A stretch of 54,991 bases of DNA from assembly GCF_001908235.1 (NCBI RefSeq), contig NZ_LGHK01000003.1:1-54991 (forward strand). Reading direction: 5' to 3'. The translations under genes and the position numbers were made by a program. Shown in pieces: positions 52,414-54,991 of this stretch (the first letter of the stretch is position 1; each line of letters begins with the position of its first letter). The notes under the pieces were generated by a model that was not told the origin of the DNA, made no database searches, and was given only the letters and a program-made list of their open reading frames with translations. This DNA comes from Bradyrhizobium sp. NAS96.2. Its GTDB lineage: Bacteria; Pseudomonadota; Alphaproteobacteria; Rhizobiales; Xanthobacteraceae.

Positions 52414-54991
52414 ATGAGCAGCGTCAACGACATCAGGTCGACATTTCTGAACTTCTTCAAGGAGAACGGCCACGAGATCGTGGCGTCGTCGCCGCTGGTG
52501 CCGCGCAACGACCCGACCCTGATGTTCACCAATGCCGGCATGGTGCAGTTCAAGAACGTCTTCACCGGCGTCGAGAAGCGCGCCTATCAGCGCGCCACGA
52601 CGTCGCAGAAATGCGTGCGCGCGGGCGGCAAGCATAACGACCTCGACAATGTCGGCTACACCGCGCGCCATCTCACCTTCTTCGAGATGCTCGGCAACTT
52701 CTCGTTCGGCGATTACTTCAAGGAGCGCGCGATCGAGCTCGCCTGGAATCTGATCACCAGGGATTTCGGGCTGAAGAAGGACAAGCTGCTCGTCACCGTC
52801 TACCACACCGACGACGAGGCGGCCGGCTACTGGAAGAAGATCGCGGGCTTCTCGGACGACCGCATCATCCGCATCCCGACCTCGGACAATTTCTGGGCGA
52901 TGGGCGACACCGGCCCGTGCGGTCCGTGCTCCGAGATCTTCATCGACCGCGGCGAGCACATCTGGGGCGGACCTCCGGGCAGCCCGGAGGAGGACGGCGA
53001 TCGCTTCCTCGAATTCTGGAACCTGGTGTTCATGCAGTACGAGCAGGTGACGAAGGAGGAGCGCGTGGCGCTGCCGCGTCCCTCGATCGACACCGGCATG
53101 GGGCTGGAGCGCATGGCCTGCATCCTGCAGGGCGTCGAGAGCGTGTTCGAGACCGATCTGTTCCGCCATTTGATCGAGGCGGCTTCGTCGGCGCTCGGCC
53201 ATGGGCCGAACGCGCAGAACGTCGCGTCGTACCGCGTGATTGCCGACCATCTGCGCTCGTCGGCGTTCCTGATCGCCGACGGCGTGCTGCCGTCGAACGA
53301 GGGCCGCGGCTACGTGCTGCGCCGGATCATGCGCCGCGCGATGCGCCACGCGCAGCTCTTGGGCGCGAGCGAGCCGCTGATGCATCGCCTGGTCTGGGCG
53401 CTGGTCCGCGAGATGGGCCAGGCCTATCCGGACCTGGTGCGCGCGGAGAAGCTGATCGAGGAGACGCTGCAGCTGGAAGAGACCCGCTTCCGCAAGACGC
53501 TGGTGCGGGGACTATCGATCCTCGACGAGAAGAGCGCCGGCCTCAAGAAGGGCGACATGTTCGACGGCGACACCGCGTTCACGCTGTACGACACCTATGG
53601 CTTCCCGCTCGACCTGACGCAGGACGCGCTGAAGTCGCGCGGCATCAGCGTCGACCAGGCGGCGTTCACCGACGCGATGGAGCGGCAGCGCGAGAAGGCG
53701 CGCGCCTCCTGGGCAGGCTCCGGCGAGGCGGCGACCGAGACGATCTGGTTCCCGCTGCGCGAGAAGCTCGGTGCAACCGAATTCCTCGGCTATGAGACCG
53801 AGAGCGCGGAAGGTGCGGTGACGGCACTGGTCAAGGACGGCGCCGAGGTCGACAGCCTCAAGGCAGGCGAGAGCGGTGCGATCGTGCTGAACCAGACGCC
53901 GTTCTATGCGGAGTCGGGCGGCCAGGTCGGCGATATCGGTATCCTCACTGGCGAGGGCGTCAAGTTCCGCGTCACCGACATGCAGAAGAAGGCCGGCGAT
54001 CTCTTCGTGCATGTCGGCACGGTGGAGCAGGGCACGCTGAACCTCGGCACCGCGCTGCAGCTCGAAGTCGACCACGCGCGCCGGTCGGCGATTCGCGCCA
54101 ACCATTCGGCGACGCATCTGTTGCATGAAGCGCTGCGCCAGGTGCTCGGCGATCACATCGCGCAGCGCGGCTCGCTGGTCGCGCCCGATCGCCTGCGTTT
54201 CGATTTCGTGCATCCGAAGCCGATCACGCCGGAAGAGCTCGCCCGGGTCGAGGACATCGCCAACGATGTCGTGCTCGAGAATGACGAGGTGACGACCCGC
54301 GTGATGGCTGTCGACGACGCCCGCGAGGCCGGCGCGCGCGCGCTGTTCGGCGAGAAATACGGTGACGAGGTCCGCGTCGTCTCGATGGGCAAGAGCGCCC
54401 GCGAGCATGGCCAGAACGCGCTCGGCTGGTCGGTCGAGCTCTGCGGCGGCACTCATGTCCGCCGCACCGGCGACATCGGCCTGATCTCGGTGACCAGCGA
54501 GAGCGCGGTGGCGTCCGGCGTCCGCCGCATCGAGGCGCTGACCGGGCGTCACGCGCGCAAGCATGCCAACGACACCATGGCGCTGGCGAAGACCGCGGCG
54601 GCCGAACTGCGCACCACGATCGAGGATGTGCCGGCGCGGATCACTGCGCTGATGGAGGAGCGCAAGAAGCTGGAGCGCGATCTGTCGGATGCCAGGAAGA
54701 AGCTCGCGATGGGCGGCGGCGGAGCATCGAACGGTGCCGCCTCAGCCGTTCGCGAGGTCGGCAACGTCAAGCTGCTGGCGCGCGCGGTCGAAGGCGTCGA
54801 GACCAAGGATCTGAAGAGCCTGGTCGATGACGGCAAGAAGCAGATCGGATCGGGCGTGGTCGCGATCGTCGGGGTCACCGAGGACGGCAAGGCCGGCATC
54901 GTGGTCGGCGTCACCGCCGATCTGACCTCGCGCTTCAACGCGGTCGAGCTGGTGCGCAAGGGCTCCGAGGTGCTCGGCGGCAAGGGCGGCG
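52414..54991 (+). CDS. alaS: Alanine--tRNA ligase (runs off window end)
   Basis: 859 residues are visible of a family length near 890. N-terminal class II catalytic core: [78 protein letters not shown] and [17 protein letters not shown]. The editing domain has [12 protein letters not shown] and [13 protein letters not shown], whose His and Cys bind zinc. The C-terminal C-Ala part starts around [22 protein letters not shown]. The ATG at 52414 matches the family start; an in-frame ATG at 52408 is an alternative. It is divergent from the gcv operon and no T-box or other leader is seen. Confidence 0.99.
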   Translation, partial: MSSVNDIRSTFLNFFKENGHEIVASSPLVPRNDPTLMFTNAGMVQFKNVFTGVEKRAYQRATTSQKCVRAGGKHNDLDNVGYTARHLTFFEMLGNFSFGDYFKERAIELAWNLITRDFGLKKDKLLVTVYHTDDEAAGYWKKIAGFSDDRIIRIPTSDNFWAMGDTGPCGPCSEIFIDRGEHIWGGPPGSPEEDGDRFLEFWNLVFMQYEQVTKEERVALPRPSIDTGMGLERMACILQGVESVFETDLFRHLIEAASSALGHGPNAQNVASYRVIADHLRSSAFLIADGVLPSNEGRGYVLRRIMRRAMRHAQLLGASEPLMHRLVWALVREMGQAYPDLVRAEKLIEETLQLEETRFRKTLVRGLSILDEKSAGLKKGDMFDGDTAFTLYDTYGFPLDLTQDALKSRGISVDQAAFTDAMERQREKARASWAGSGEAATETIWFPLREKLGATEFLGYETESAEGAVTALVKDGAEVDSLKAGESGAIVLNQTPFYAESGGQVGDIGILTGEGVKFRVTDMQKKAGDLFVHVGTVEQGTLNLGTALQLEVDHARRSAIRANHSATHLLHEALRQVLGDHIAQRGSLVAPDRLRFDFVHPKPITPEELARVEDIANDVVLENDEVTTRVMAVDDAREAGARALFGEKYGDEVRVVSMGKSAREHGQNALGWSVELCGGTHVRRTGDIGLISVTSESAVASGVRRIEALTGRHARKHANDTMALAKTAAAELRTTIEDVPARITALMEERKKLERDLSDARKKLAMGGGGASNGAASAVREVGNVKLLARAVEGVETKDLKSLVDDGKKQIGSGVVAIVGVTEDGKAGIVVGVTADLTSRFNAVELVRKGSEVLGGKGG

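Overview
The window reads as a high-GC alphaproteobacterial chromosome, most likely Bradyrhizobium or a close relative. The recA product, the glycine cleavage operon behind a tandem glycine riboswitch and alaS are typical of Rhizobiales. The SOS box before recA has the alphaproteobacterial GTTC-N7-GTTC form (seen here as GAAC-N7-GAAC). Several small exported proteins are of types I associate with Bradyrhizobium. The genus is inferred from recall, not from a database search.

Region 1 (1-18.8 kb) is part of an integrative/conjugative element. It starts with the 5' end of an IS21-family istA with its terminal repeats. A DUF736 gene, a frameshifted IS110-family transposase and a DUF3363-type relaxase follow. 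On the opposite strand lies a RES/Xre toxin-antitoxin pair with a perfect inverted-repeat operator. Then comes a colinear conjugation operon: traG, copG-like gene, trbB, C, D, E, J, L, F, G, I and a DUF2274 gene. No trbK or trbH is present, and no integrase or att site is seen.

Region 2 (19.0-24.4 kb) is an amino-sugar salvage module. A BadF-family amino-sugar kinase, murQ and a SIS-domain GlcN-6-P deaminase/isomerase-like gene overlap on the minus strand. nagA and a divergent aspartokinase run on the plus strand with no gap between them. Together the first four could take GlcNAc and MurNAc to fructose-6-phosphate. The aspartokinase does not fit that pathway.

Region 3 (24.6-41.8 kb) is a mixed chromosomal stretch. 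It holds an MmyB-type regulator, a DsbA-family oxidoreductase, a NIPSNAP protein, a transglutaminase-like protein, an acyltransferase, an SDR, an exported caspase-like protease and a membrane-anchored PQQ dehydrogenase. It also has an HdeA-like protein, a PaaI-type thioesterase, an amidase and many small exported or hypothetical proteins. Remnants of a TetR regulator and of radC are visible.

Region 4 (41.8-44.7 kb) is gene-poor. It is a mosaic of degenerate direct and inverted repeats around two or three small ORFs.

Region 5 (44.7-55 kb) is housekeeping: recA with SOS box and terminator, a DUF1835-like protein, a hotdog thioesterase, gcvP-gcvH-gcvT (minus strand) under a tandem glycine riboswitch, and alaS running off the window end. 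No tRNA, rRNA or CRISPR array was seen.
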